The notes beneath the pieces are model-generated. The model was not told the DNA's origin. It worked only from the letters and a program-made list of their open reading frames with translations, and ran no database searches. From assembly GCF_029227915.1 (NCBI RefSeq), contig NC_079879.1, forward strand, positions 4,898,001 through 4,962,000: a DNA stretch of 64,000 nucleotides, given 5' to 3'. Of this stretch, positions 11,359 to 24,000 are shown piece after piece. This DNA is from Hydractinia symbiolongicarpus. Its lineage: Eukaryota; Cnidaria; Hydrozoa; Anthoathecata; Hydractiniidae. A program made the translations under genes and the position numbers. Numbering within the stretch: position 1 is the first letter of the stretch; each line of letters opens with the position of its first letter.

Positions 11359-11740
11359 ATTAATAATCGTATTTCATAATTCGTAGAGAGGAGTTTAAAA
11401 TTAAAAGTTTTTTTAAATAAGTTTCTAAACAGTTAACTTCTAGGGGGGTTCATATTTTGTATTCAAAACGCTACACACTTTCGCTACATAGTCTGTTTTT
11501 CATCACTGTTCTACGTCACATGCATAATTACGCATATTAAATTTTTAACCCAGGCCGTTTTGCACGCATTTGCGCGCATTTGCAGCAACGAGACAAAGCC
11601 ATGCTTTAACAACATCTATGATAAAAAAGTTTGTTTATATATGTGATTAAGTGAATAATATCAAAAAAAAAAGGTATTTTCTATGTCATAATTTTAAATT
11701 ACAAATAATATTTTAAAATAATTTTTCACCGGACAGTCCC

Positions 11741-13417
11741 GAAGTCCAGAAGTTCTTTCTCCCACATGACACAGCAGGCAATAAGTCAGCCCTGCCCTCG
11801 GTTTGTTGAGGAGAGATGTTCTGCAAAGACTCTAACAATTGAGCAGGCCTCGTCAGGAATGGCGTTCGATCGCACGCGCACACGCCCACACACGCCATGT
11901 TTGAATGTTCCTGTGCAATCTTCGCACGCCAAAAAAAACACTTGATACCTCAGGCGTGCGCTAATCGCACACCAAAATAAATAATGTTCTCTTCAATGAA
12001 GGCGCACAGGAATAATATACATTGCCGATCGCGAGTAAAGCTACACATCTTTGAGAGTACGAATACAAATAAATGCAAGTAAAATAATTCAGAGTGAGAG
12101 TACAATGCGAGTGCGAGTAAAATAAATAAGAGTAATCAATAATTAAACTACTCGCAAGTAAATATTAAAAAAATATATCATGTTACTCGCGAGTTATATT
12201 AAAGAAAAACATAGACATTAATTTTAATTCACTATTTAATTTTTTTTTTTAATTTAGTTGTTCTTTTGAAATTAATAAATAAATTTTAAAGTTCAACTTT
12301 TCCGTCTTTTACAGTTCAACTTTTACGTCTTTTTTTTTCGTCTTGTTCTTTCGCAGAAATCACTTCCAGCATGTTCTTTCGCAAGCACAAAGTCAGAATG
12401 ATATCTAATTATAGTTATGGTGATCAATTGTCACATGCAGACTTTGCTTTCTGAATATTTTTCAACAAACATTGCTTTACAACTCATACAACAATCTGTA
12501 TAGTTTTAAAACATCGCCATAGAAACAGGAAGTCACAAAGCTTGTTATTGTTTTGTTTAGGGGGGAATGTTTTAAGATCGAAGCAACAATATTAACGTGA
12601 GGGATTTTTTTATAAAAAACAGTTTAATGTTTAATGATATATTTTTTTTGAAAAATATAAAAATAAAAAATATTTACAAAAAAGTTATTAACTGAAAGAG
12701 TTTTATGACTGTAACTTGCATGTTTTATAATTTTTCTTCGTTCTGTTGCTACGTCGTATACTTTTTTTTCAAAAATAATGAATAATGAACGCATCGCACA
12801 TTTTAGTTTTGTCCCAACAAATTACCCGTTTTCAAAACATGGCAAAATTAGTGTTGCCGTATGCGAGTTCTATGATTATTCGAAAAAAAAATGGAACAAA
12901 AATGAGCACACGCCATCGCACGCCATTGAAAATTATGCCGTGCGAACAACGCATGCCTCAAAATTATTAAGAAGTATCATGACGTGCGAAGCTCGCACGC
13001 CAGCATTTTTCTTCCTGACGAGGCCTGATTGAGTTTTTCTTCATGTTAAATTGTGCTTCATGTTAAATTGTCACCGGCGACTTCTGCGATATACAACCTA
13101 ATGATGCCCTAACCTAAAAAAGTTCATCGAGAAACATAAAAAGCCAGTTGGCAGTGAACTATTAACCTAACGAAGTTCACCATCCAGAAGGTATGTCATT
13201 AAGACTTGCACTCCATTTTCATTTGTCATTGTCTTAGGAGATCAGTGCATCGAATTTATGAGAGGTCTAGCCCTAATAAAAGGTGAATGACGAAAGATAT
13301 TGCCAGCTGCACAATTTCACTACAAAAAAATATTGCCGACACAATGCTGTCGCAAATCAGTTGAAATAAATCTCACGTCGTTTTATTGCCGAAGTAAAAA
13401 AATTCTAATTTCAAGGG
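11741..13417 (-). repeat. Repeat R1, copy 1, holding two insertions
   Basis: R1 pieces are 9537-9580, 11741-11843 and 13028-13417. Together they match the reverse strand of 47212-47755. Shared words include AGTCCAGAAGTTCTTTCTCCC, GGCAATAAGTCAGCCCTGCC, ATCAGTGCATCGAATTTATG and GGTGAATGACGAAAG. The right end TTCTAATTTCAAGGG mirrors the CCCTTAAAATTAGAA end of copy 2. The P2X7-bearing element (9581-11740) and a 1.18 kb element (11844-13027) sit inside it. No protein is seen in R1; likely a non-autonomous DNA transposon. Confidence 0.65.
11844..13027. mobile_element. 1184-base non-autonomous DNA transposon with 16-base perfect inverted repeats
   Basis: Both ends read CAGGCCTCGTCAGGAA inward, a perfect 16-base inverted repeat. 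ATTGAG stands directly outside each end (11838-11843 and 13028-13033), and the matching R1 copy near 47610 has one ATTGAG with no insert, so a 6-base target duplication is well supported. Near each end the motif ACGCC, mostly as CACACGCC or CGCACGCCA, occurs three times (left 11879-11931, right 12907-13001). Such subterminal repeats usually serve as transposase sites. The interior is AT-rich with no transposase frame. hAT elements have a similar CAG start but 8-base duplications, so the superfamily is open. Confidence 0.85.
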
Positions 13418-13566
13418 CTCTTGATCGAGTATTTTTGTTGATATTTTTGATCAGCGACGACTGGATTATTTTTAGTTTTATTTTACAGATCAAGCATGTG
13501 CATGTCTTAACTTTTTGTTTCATTGACCACTCACGCAAACTAATTTGCACGAGCTTTTATAATCGC

Positions 13567-13606
13567 ACGTGGATCGCTCACGCAGATTAATTTACGTGAG
13601 CGATTT
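13567..13606. repeat. Short palindrome in an intergenic repeat end
   Basis: ATCGCTCACG at about 13570 is followed after some 12 bases by CGTGAGCGAT, a perfect 10-base inverted pair, then GCGCTCGCGG. A similar ATCGCACGATTTATCGCTCG lies near 9063-9082. Probably the end of a MITE. The following 13620-14630 shows no gene. Confidence 0.45.
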
Positions 13607-14639
13607 AGCGCTCGCGGGGGTAAATTATCCCGACCGAGCCTGTAGGGGCATGGTCAATGATTTCCCATTTTAAAATTGGCAATGTTCCTGCTTTTTTTCA
13701 AACTCTAGATATGTTTTGACAGTTCTGTCGATTTTTCTTTTGATTTAATATTTAGTCAACTAACGGTTTCATAATAAATTAATATATAATTATTCCTATA
13801 CAACTCTTTAGAAAAAACTTATGATAGACAAAGTTAAAAAAATTCATGTGCAAAGAACAACTTGTCAAAAGTAAATGTTGCCTAAATAGCTTTTGCACAA
13901 GGCTGCTTTAAAGATCACAGATCATTTTAAGGTTAATGTATCATTCATAGTATCTCTTGCCTGTTTTTTCTAAAGACCAGGATTGACAAGACAAGACTGC
14001 AATACCTATAATCCCATGTATTTATTTGGTTGGTTAATGTTTATAATGTGGTTATAAATATATTTTAGAGTATATTTTAATCTTATACAAGTGTATTTTG
14101 GCTTTTAAGATATAGATCAGACATCATTTGATTTTGTAATCAGCATGTGGGGATAGATTATACAACGGATAGATTATGCAACACAGATAACTATAACTCG
14201 TTAAGATAAGGTAGACGCTGAATTGGAGAAACCAAATGTGACTCTCAAAAAAAAAAATAAAAGGAAATTGTAATTACTTTATTGACATTTGTAATAGCTA
14301 CGCTGCAAGTGATTTAATAAGAGAATCTTATTGAAAAAAATCCTTTAGGTATTAGCATGAAAAAACTTTTGTTATTAAAATTTTGAATTTATAAAGAATT
14401 TATGCATTTTAAAACAAATATTATCTTTCTCAACATTTTATTCTATACTTTTTTTCAACAAAACAGTACATGAAAGATTCTAAAAACTGTACAAGCCTAT
14501 TGCCGTTAAAAAGGTTTTGCCTTTTTTTAACAAATAAAAAGTTCAAAATTTTCACTTTAACAGCTGTTTATATGTTGTAGGGGATTTACCTCTGAAGAAG
14601 CCATATTAGCCTCCTATAGTCCATATAGGTTATAACCTA

Positions 14640-14956
14640 TAAAAATATTTTATAAATATTTTATATTTTATAAATATCATTTACCCAGGATAGCCTCCTC
14701 AGTTCCTAATAGAACTGTTACCAATAAGGGTCCTGCAAAAGGGGTTCTAGTGCATTTAAAGCTCCCATTTGAGATAAAGAAGGTATGCAAGCACATCAGC
14801 TGCTCAACTAAACAACCACCTAAGATATCAATCTTATTCTCATGATAAACGTAAAGCAGAAAGCTTTGATTTACACTTTTATTGTCTCTAGCATGACTCA
14901 GCTGGGGTTTAAACCCAAGACCTTCAACATCGGAGACGGACGCTCTACCACAATGC
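14640..14956 (-). repeat. tRNA-derived SINE, full-length-looking
   Basis: Read on the minus strand from about 14956: an A box TGGCATTGTGG and a B box GGGTTTAAACC spaced as in a tRNA promoter, then a body of about 200 bases. It ends with GGTAACAGTTCTATTAGGAAC, GGCTATCCTGGGTAAAT and an AT-rich tail of (TTTATAAAATA) units. The tail is related to that of the SINE at 17860-18118, but the head and middle differ. Transcribed by RNA polymerase III and moved by a LINE, by analogy with the class. Confidence 0.75.
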
Positions 14957-15075
14957 CACCACTTATGGTTTTTTAAGCCCAGTATGGTAGAAAACTTAGA
15001 AACAGCAGGCATGTTAAAAATGCATTTAGCTATTAATTAATTATTTCATTACCCTAATGTTTTTAGTTGTTAAGA

Positions 15076-18000
15076 ATGCAATCATTTGGCCGAGGAAGGG
15101 GTGCTTTGATGGCTCAGGTAATGACATCAGGTTTTTCATCCAACACTAAAGAAAAGGAAAAAACAATAGGACGTGGAAATGGTTTAATGACTCCACGCGA
15201 GTTTCTGAAAAGTCAGTCACCCACAGATGAAGTTGAATTGGGCACAAAAAATAGTAAGTTTAGCTTTATAGTTATAGCTAGTTTCTTTAAAATACTCTTT
15301 CTTCTTTTTCAACAAAAATGTATGTGCAATAAGTGAAATACATTACGGAAAAATGTGATGTTGATTCTTTGATATTTTGCTGCTAGTCGGATATACTATT
15401 TTTAATCCAAGTTGCCCTAGGAATCAAAGATGAAATAAGATGTAAAAAAGAAATAAAGTCGCAACCTTTTTTTAATTTAATTTATTTGATGTTGAAGAAA
15501 TAAAATGACATTTGCATGCTTAATGTTGACTGTACTGGAACTCTTATAAGCAAAAGCGTTGTGGATAGTAGAACAGGTGTCAGGTACAAGCATAGTAAGA
15601 CCATTACCCAGATATCACATCACAAGGGAGATAAACCTAGATGAGCATGACTAGTGTAAATGTTGGTACACTGAAATGTAGGCGAGGTGAGTTAGTTGAA
15701 TGTCAAAATGTAGATCTGTTGATATACATTGTGTTAAGATTTGTTAAAGGTAAGAGGGCAAGGTGTAAGCTTTTTCGAATCTGTAATAGTGATGAAGATG
15801 GTAAAAGTAGGTAGACAAAGTAATAGATGTTCTACTTGTTAATGGTCTTGTTATAGTGATAGGGTGTTTGGTATATAGTTATAGAATGGTCAATTTTGTG
15901 TCATTTTATGCTCTGCAGTGTGAACTAAACAAGATAAGTTTATAACCTTTCTTGAAATGCCTAAACAGCACTTGGCTGGTACTGTACACTTGACAGGTGT
16001 AGAAAAGGCAGTAAGATCTTGACTTATTAGAAAGGAATGATATGAGAATGGTTAGGTGGATGTATAACGCCAGTCTGAGAGACAGAAAGAGTTCAGATGA
16101 GCTAAGAAGCAGGCTAAGTGTCCATAGAATTACAGTACTGTGAAAAGGTTTGTTAACATCGTGTTCGTGTAACGAGCGTGGTGCACACGAACCACGATAA
16201 AATCGTGGTCTTCGTGTATAACAAATATTCAAACATTCTATCGTGGCCACCACGCTAATATAATTATCTCCACGAAGGATCGTGTGTCCCACGATCTTTT
16301 TCGCGATCTCCACGATTTATATAGATTTAATTTTTTTTCTTTTCAAAAACGTCTTTTATTTAAGGTAATTTGTTTTATTGAGTTTAACGAAGCATATTTT
16401 AAGCTTTTGCTTTGTCATGGACGCAATTAAATGTTTTGTACGAAATGTTATTTTGTAAAGAAAAGTTAAATTTGTGTGACCATAATTTAATTTAATTTTT
16501 TAAAACTTTAATAACGCCCGTCTCAAACACATCTCATTTTTTTGCCAAAAGAACTCTGTTCAAGAAAACGTTGAACCGAAAATATATGCAAAAAATTTAA
16601 CAGTCATTAAATTAAAATAGATTTTAAAAGCGTATTTGGTCATCGAGTTTTTCTTTCTTTTATGTGTTATCTATTTTGCCGATGTATCTTTCTCTAATTT
16701 TGTCCACGTCTTTAAAAGTCAGCTGAGCAATTAGTTTCTCTTTGAAAAAAAAAGTTAAATATGGATACTCTGTTTGGCAAAACCATTTATACAATTTACA
16801 AATCAAGACATGGTGCTTCCAAAATATTTCAGACAGCGAATATTAAATCTTAAACAAAAAAGAATGACCTATACGCAGATTAGCAAAATTATTGAACAGG
16901 AAGATGGCAAAAAGATTTCACGGCAAACAATATCAAAAATTGTTCGTAGATTTAATGAAACGAAAGAGTGGTCGAAAAAGAAACTTACATCAGATCATCA
17001 TAATTTTATTGACAAATGCTATGAAAACAACGATGAACTAACTTCAGTTAGTGACCCTCCATTATGTTATATAAATTTATATTTCCTCCATCATATTTTT
17101 TATATTTGCAACATTTATTTATTTTGTGTGCTGTCCGTGACAGTTTCTTATTTATTTCAATACGCACTTAATGCTGGACATTCACGCTGCAGATCAGGCT
17201 TGCTATCTCATATTATTATTTATACTTTCATACTATTGTTAATACAAATGACACTATTATGCTGGACATTTTATATTACTCGATTTATGTTTAGTAGGTA
17301 TAAACAAGATATGTGAAAAAAGAGAAATGACTTGCAGTTACAATTCACGTTCCAACATCTTTCATAATTAAATTTTTGGAACTTTTGTCTCATTTAAGTC
17401 TGGGGTTGTTGGCCTGTAAGCAATTGTACATTTAAAGAATTTTATTTTAGTTATGAAAAAATCAGGGAAAGTGAAGATAAAAGTTGTCTGTCCACCCTGC
17501 ATTTACTTGAACTGAACAAGCTAGAACCCAAGAAATTAATTTGCCACTAAATAAAAGTCATCTATTTCCTAGTATGGTGCATATTAGGTCCACGCACTTT
17601 AATCTATTAACATTTTTTAGATAACCAGCCAGAAGTGATTAAGGTATGTATTCACTTAGTAAGTTTTAAATGTTCAGCTGTTTTTTAAAACATTCCTGAA
17701 GTAGAGCAATATTCCTTCAAAATCTGTTTATTTAATAGGCTCTTCCCAACCTCAAATCATGTAGTGCATCCATAATTAAAGGAAATGTTGCTAAGCCAAA
17801 AACAAAATTTGTCTGTTTTTTTATTTATTTAATAACACGCAAAACTTTTTCAACTATTGTTATTATTTTTATTATTCCGAATATTTATTCAGGATATAGC
17901 CACTTCATTGTAGGAAACCTGTTATCAATGTAGGTCCTGTGTTCGGAATGTATACTTTAACTATACACCAGCAATATCTACCCAATTTTCCTCACATGGC

Positions 18001-21000
18001 ATGGGTTGACCCAGAGCTGTAGTAAAAGCACTTGCCAAACATGTCTGCGCTGTGGACCGAACCACAGACCTTTTGATTGCGAAGCGAACTCCATAACCAC
18101 AAGGCCACGCGCCACAGTAGTAACCCACAACATAATATGTGTTGTTGTCTTTGTTGACTTTTTAAAAAGTTTATCGGGTTTAAAAGATGTAAAGCAACCA
18201 CACTGTAGGAAATGTGATTGTTTACCAAGAATAAAGAGTGTATAAGTAAATCAACTTTTAATTTTTACAGCCAGAAGAAGTATTAACACTTTCTGTTAGT
18301 GAACCTGTGGTCAAAAAAATCATTGAAAGTAACACGGAAAATGAAAAAATCATTCAAGCTGAACAGGAGTGGCAAATACTGAAGTGTAAAAGAAGAATTA
18401 ATAAGGTATTCCATTTTTAGTGTTCAATGGATTTTAATTAAGGTCTGTATAAATATCAAGTAATTTTAAAAAAAGTTTTTGTATCGCTTTAGTAACATGT
18501 ATGACAAACTTCTGTTTTCATTTTTCCACACAATTTTCTACTTCTGTATTTTATTTGTATACCTTTTACCCACAGTAACTAAAACTTATTTATAGAATTT
18601 TGTAATTACTTATTACTAAGTAAAATTGGAAAAAACAAACGTGTTTTTATGAAAAATACATTTTAGTCTGAACCTTGTTAAAGTAATCTTTCTAAACAAG
18701 ATTATATAGAGCCTACTAGACCCTTTTTGAACCCTATTGATGTTTTTACTGAGTTTTGGTTTATTAATTTGTTTTTCATTACTCAAATGACTTAACACTT
18801 CTGTCAAATTATAAACAAAATATTTTACCTGGCTCCAAAAATTGTATGAATGCAAAATTTGATCTAAAAACAAACTTGTCACACCTTCTCAAAACTCCTT
18901 CACTCTCCTTAATTTCTCCTGTGCAAGCAGATTTTTTAACAGTTTTCTCAAAAATCTTCTCAATCTAACCCGACAAATAGAGTGTCACCTTGCCTGTGAA
19001 GAGATGAGGGATGGTTATTTAAACATTTTTTAATTAAGTTATGAAAAGGATGGTTTCAAGCTGATTTTTGTCATTATTATGGGGACTTTAATTTTCATGA
19101 CTTCTGACCAAGGGTATCAATTCAAGGCATACCAGAAAATTAGAACCTAGTACCCTAAAGGAGGATTCGCGTTGAATGTGTGTAAAAAGAGGCTAGTAAA
19201 AAATATTTTGTCTATGTAACCTAGTCTTTTCTGTTTCACGATTACTCATAATTGTATCTTTTGAAATTGACACAGAAGGTTGGTAAGTAATTTGTGGAAA
19301 GACAAATTTGTTATTCCAACTCCTTTCTTTTGCTGCTTTTTAAATTTTCAAAATGAAAAAAGAATGAAGGAAATGTCTGTTTTTCACTTTTTCTTTTTGT
19401 TACTTTATTCAATTTTTAGGATTAAATGATCCTGATATAACTGTATTTTGTACAAATAAAATTTATATAATGCGTATATGCAGTTATTTTTTAACAAAAT
19501 AGATTTACTCCACTGTGATCTCTTATACCATGTACCTGCAGAAATAAAATCCTTTTTACAGAAATGGAATTTTTCTGTAGCTAATTATTATATTTATCTT
19601 AGATGCTTAAAAATGTGGAAAGTGCTAATTTGAACAAAGTTATGAAAGAACTAGAAGCATTTATAGAAGGTATGTTTCTGCTGTTAAAAAACACAATTCC
19701 TTGTATTACAGTTTTTTGAAAATTATTTCTCTTCGAATTTTGGTTTGAAAAGAAAGTTGAATTTAAGAGACTCTTTATGAGTTACGAATGCTTACAAAGT
19801 TCTGTAGATGCATGCACATACAATTTGATTTGCTATTTTGCTAAATATTCTCATGTTTGGAAAATGTTCTGTTCTTTTTGGAGATGAGGTGTTTTTTGAC
19901 TTAAAATGCTTAATCGACCAATTATCTTATATAACTTATATGACATAAGTGTCCAGAAAAAGAAAGTATTGCTTGAGAGATTTTTTTTAGAGTGTCCTTT
20001 ATCATCAAGGTACACAAATTGTTCTGAAATAAATGAAATAATTGAAGTGTTAATACAAAAAGCAGTTGAGAAAGAGGAGTTCTTGGAATTTGCTCCTTGC
20101 TTACTAAAACAAGTTTCTGGTAGGTTAATTTCTTACAGTTTGTGACATGGCCTTTTACTTATCGTGCGTTTTAATCCAAGATTTCTTTTAGTTCATAGTC
20201 CAATTGCATTCCAAACATATTTTCAAGATATTGTTGACTATAAAAGACAAGAATGTATCACAGTAAGTTCTCAATTTTTTATATATATACTCAATAAAGT
20301 TTGATTATTCCTCGGTCAAATTGTCTAACTGTTTTTAAGTTTTGTACCAGAATAAATTAAACATATCTGTACAATTTGTAAACAGTGTGATTTTTGTTCA
20401 CTGTATACGCAGTATATTTACTCACTATGTTGATTTGTTTAATTAGTTACTGATTAAAATACTTAAGAGAATAATTTTTTGAAACATTACACATCTCTAC
20501 TAAAAGCCGTTTCACCAGTAATTTTTTCTTTTCTCTGATTGTTGTTTAGACGTAAAGAATCATCCTTTGCTGACTGATCTGCAATTTTTTATTTAGCTTT
20601 GCGCCTCAGATAAGTTACTTTCTAACACTGGTGAAAGGTTTTGTAAATTGCTTGGTCATGTATTTGTCTTGCCCAGACAGACAGGCGACAGGTTAGTAAC
20701 ATGATTAATTTTGCTTATTCAACCCAGAATAACATCTTGTCGAACTGTTAAATTCGTGATCCATCTCTTTGTGTTGTTAGTTTCTATACTGTGGTTTCTC
20801 CTGTGGTCGAAGAATGCGTGGAAAGGTGGACTTTCCCAGATGAGGTATTTATGTCCGAACTTCCTAACTTACAATAAGTTCTGTAACTATTTGCCATCTT
20901 TTTTAATTTAAATTTTTCCCCAACCTGTACAAGGAGCATCGAGATCCTACATTTAGGACACACTTGAACAAAAACATTTTTTCACTTTAGCGAAGTGTCC

Positions 21001-24000
21001 AATTTTAAAAGGTAATCTGAAATTTTTCCACGGTAATGGTTAAAATATTTGAGGGGAAGGATGTGAATTGGAAAATCAATGGTAACTTTTAAAGGCATCT
21101 TTTAGAGGATGCCCGCTTTACGAATGCTTCATCGTAATACATGCATATTTTAGTGATTTTTCGTCAAATGTTAAATTTTCTATATCATGACATATAATGC
21201 ATGTATTTGTCTTGTTTCAGGCGTCTATGAATGGCTTTAGGGAAAATATTGCTTCAGTTTTTGCAGTTTCAGTTAAAACTATGCTGATGCAGATAGTTGC
21301 GAAAATGCTTCCATGTGATGGGTATGTCTAATTTTGTGTGTAGCAGAATTTCTACATGAGAATGGGGATCCTTTTGAATAAAAATTTGTTATTTTTTAGT
21401 CTTGTGGGAAAGAGAGTGGAACGTTTTATGTGGTTGATTAGGGAAAGCATTCTCAATACTAATCTACCAAGGTGCGTTTTTTCTACATATTCTGAATCTA
21501 ACACATACAAAAAGAAATTTTAAAGGTACAAACAAGTCTTAAATAACTTATAGACTGGAAAGTATTGTCTGAACCTTTTCGAAAGAAATTTTGGAATCTT
21601 TTTCTATTATAACTGCCTGTTCATGGTAGTTATTTTATTCACTTTATTTTTTCTCATTTATTTCCTTATATGTCATTGCAATGGCAAAGATTCTTTTTCA
21701 ATTTATATATTTGAGAAATTCCATTACTGCATTTAATGATCATGTAATATTTTATATATTAAATATAAAAAAATAATTGAATTTATTTCAAAATTTCACG
21801 GGCTACCCTAAAATAGCTTGGGCTGTCCAGAATCCTTCTTGTTAAAAAGGATTTCTTTAATTATTTTTTTAAGACATGTTTCAAAGATACATTTTCGGTG
21901 TGAGCGCTTTACCGCGTCAGCATCAACTCTGTATTAGATAACTCACGTAGTGTATGTGTTATTATGTTAACGTTGTTTTTTTTCTTTTTAGGAAAATTAG
22001 GGAAATATATTTGGACTCTTTAATAGACATTCAGTTAGAGGCTCAGAGGATAAATGTTCAGTTGGTGCGCGACGACACATCAGAAGAAGTGAATATAGAA
22101 GAGGAAGATGTGGAGAGTTGTGAGGTGGTAACTACAGGTTGGTTATGGTGTCATTTACACTTATTCAGGTTGTGGTCTAAGTGACCTTGTCAAAGGTTGT
22201 TTAGGGAGGGGGGGAGGGGCGTCAACAATTTTTTTAAAATGTGAAGTATTGATTGTTGCAATGTACAAAGCTCTCAATTGTGTCAAATTCAATGTAATTA
22301 GGATTTTAACTTGTTTTCAAGTTTTTTTATAGCCTGATAAGGCGCCAGAATAAACACATTTCAACTGAAATTTAGTATAATCGATTTACATCGAAATGGG
22401 ATAAAAAAAATTAACTTAATTATCGCGTAATATTGTGTAAAAATTAAAAGAAATAATATCCATTGTTATCCATAAACCAAATCTATAAGTTTTCTATTTT
22501 TGCCATCAAATGTAAAAGGATATGTACTATTTAAGTGTACTGGTGCACTGTCTTCATGTATGACATCATGTCACTGTTTTACGCCATTAATAAATTACTA
22601 TTGCTATGACATTAGGAATATATTATTTCTGTCACCACTTAGACACATCGTCATTCACAACGAAAAAGGAACAAACGAACGACGGGTCATATACAATGAT
22701 AAGCCATCTTTTAAAAGAACAAGATATGGATGACTTGTTACAGGTCTTCCAAGAGCATAATATACAAGTAATTATTTTCTGGATGCTTTTTCTGATAGAT
22801 CATATCGTTTTCTGTCTAACGTTCAGTAATTTTTTAAGGAGTGCATAAAACGGTTTTAGAGGTGGATGTTTTATTATGTATAAGAATTGTAGAATGTTAA
22901 TTTATTACCAAAAATGAATTAGAGTAAACTATGTGGCGTGGTTGTACTGACACAAATACAGCAATACACCGGGTAAATCTTAAAACGTTTTTACAAACTA
23001 CGAAGCTATGACTTCAACTTTGCCTTTTAGGATTCACTGCTAACCTCACCAGACCTAAAGTTAAAGATGGAGGTAAAGTTTTGTCAACATTTTGTTCAAC
23101 TCACAGTTGAAGAATTATTGTTGTAGTTATTTGCCCCGGTCTTCAGTATCTATCGATAATGAAATCAATATGGGGGGAGGGCTGTATGTATTGAAATAAA
23201 CTTCAGAATTGTCGTTGGGTCAAAAAGTTGGTCAAGTCCTTTTACATAAAATGGTGGATAAAAACGACGCGAATAGCGCAATGAACAGAAATAAAATTGT
23301 AATGTTTATTGTTTTGTGACAAAAACACATACCAATAGGCTCCGGATTATAGTTTTTAGCATTGAATGGTGCACCGTAGTCATGGGATATCTAGCTACTG
23401 CATTTTTAATTTGGTTTGACTGCTTTTTTGAGATGTGGTTCTAAATTGGGTCAGCTCAGATTTTCTAGTGTTTCTTGAAATACATTCGCTATAAACTTCT
23501 CACAAGCCCTTGAATATCGGAAATTTAGCTATACTGGGATATTGTACAGGTAGATTTTCGACCGTGTTATGCCAGGGTAAAAGCCTCAATTCTCTCTCCT
23601 TTTTTTTGGTGCATCAGCTCTAAAAATGGTTGGTTTGTTATACTATGGTAAAATTATCAGCTGTCCCCTCTTGTCTTGTTCCTTTATCATCATGTTTTTC
23701 AAATTCCTGAATTTAGTTTTAAGAGACAGTTCTTAACAGAATATCGACTATTTAAACAAATTCATATATGATTAAAGTAAATCAGATGAGCTGTAAAAAA
23801 ATGTATGTCGAGTTTGGGACCACATTCTCTATCCGCTAAAAGAAATTGTAGTGCGCTTTTAAATTCAGGGCCGGAATCTTAAACGCAGAATTATGCTCTC
23901 TGTTTTCATATTACTTAAACATCAATATAGGTTATGGTAAGGATGTAAACATAAGTCGCCAGTTACCTTGTTCAACTGCACGGTTAAGTGTTAAAACCAA

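Larger units (their letters stand above)
9581..11740. mobile_element. 2.16 kb terminal-inverted-repeat element carrying a P2X7-like gene and a THAP-like fragment
   Basis: The left end is GGGACTGTCCCGTAAAAAAA. The right end, read inward, is GGGACTGTCCGGTGAAAAAT. The inverted match continues more loosely through an A/T-rich stretch. The sequences outside both ends rejoin in the related repeat copy at 47212-48013, where GTATTAAAAAGAAGTCCAG runs without an insert; this supports the boundaries. No clean target duplication is visible. Inside are a plus-strand THAP-like frame (10001-10399) and a minus-strand P2X7-type gene (10635-11358). No full transposase is present, so it is non-autonomous or decayed. 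Superfamily uncertain; a THAP domain would fit P-like or related elements. Confidence 0.7.
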
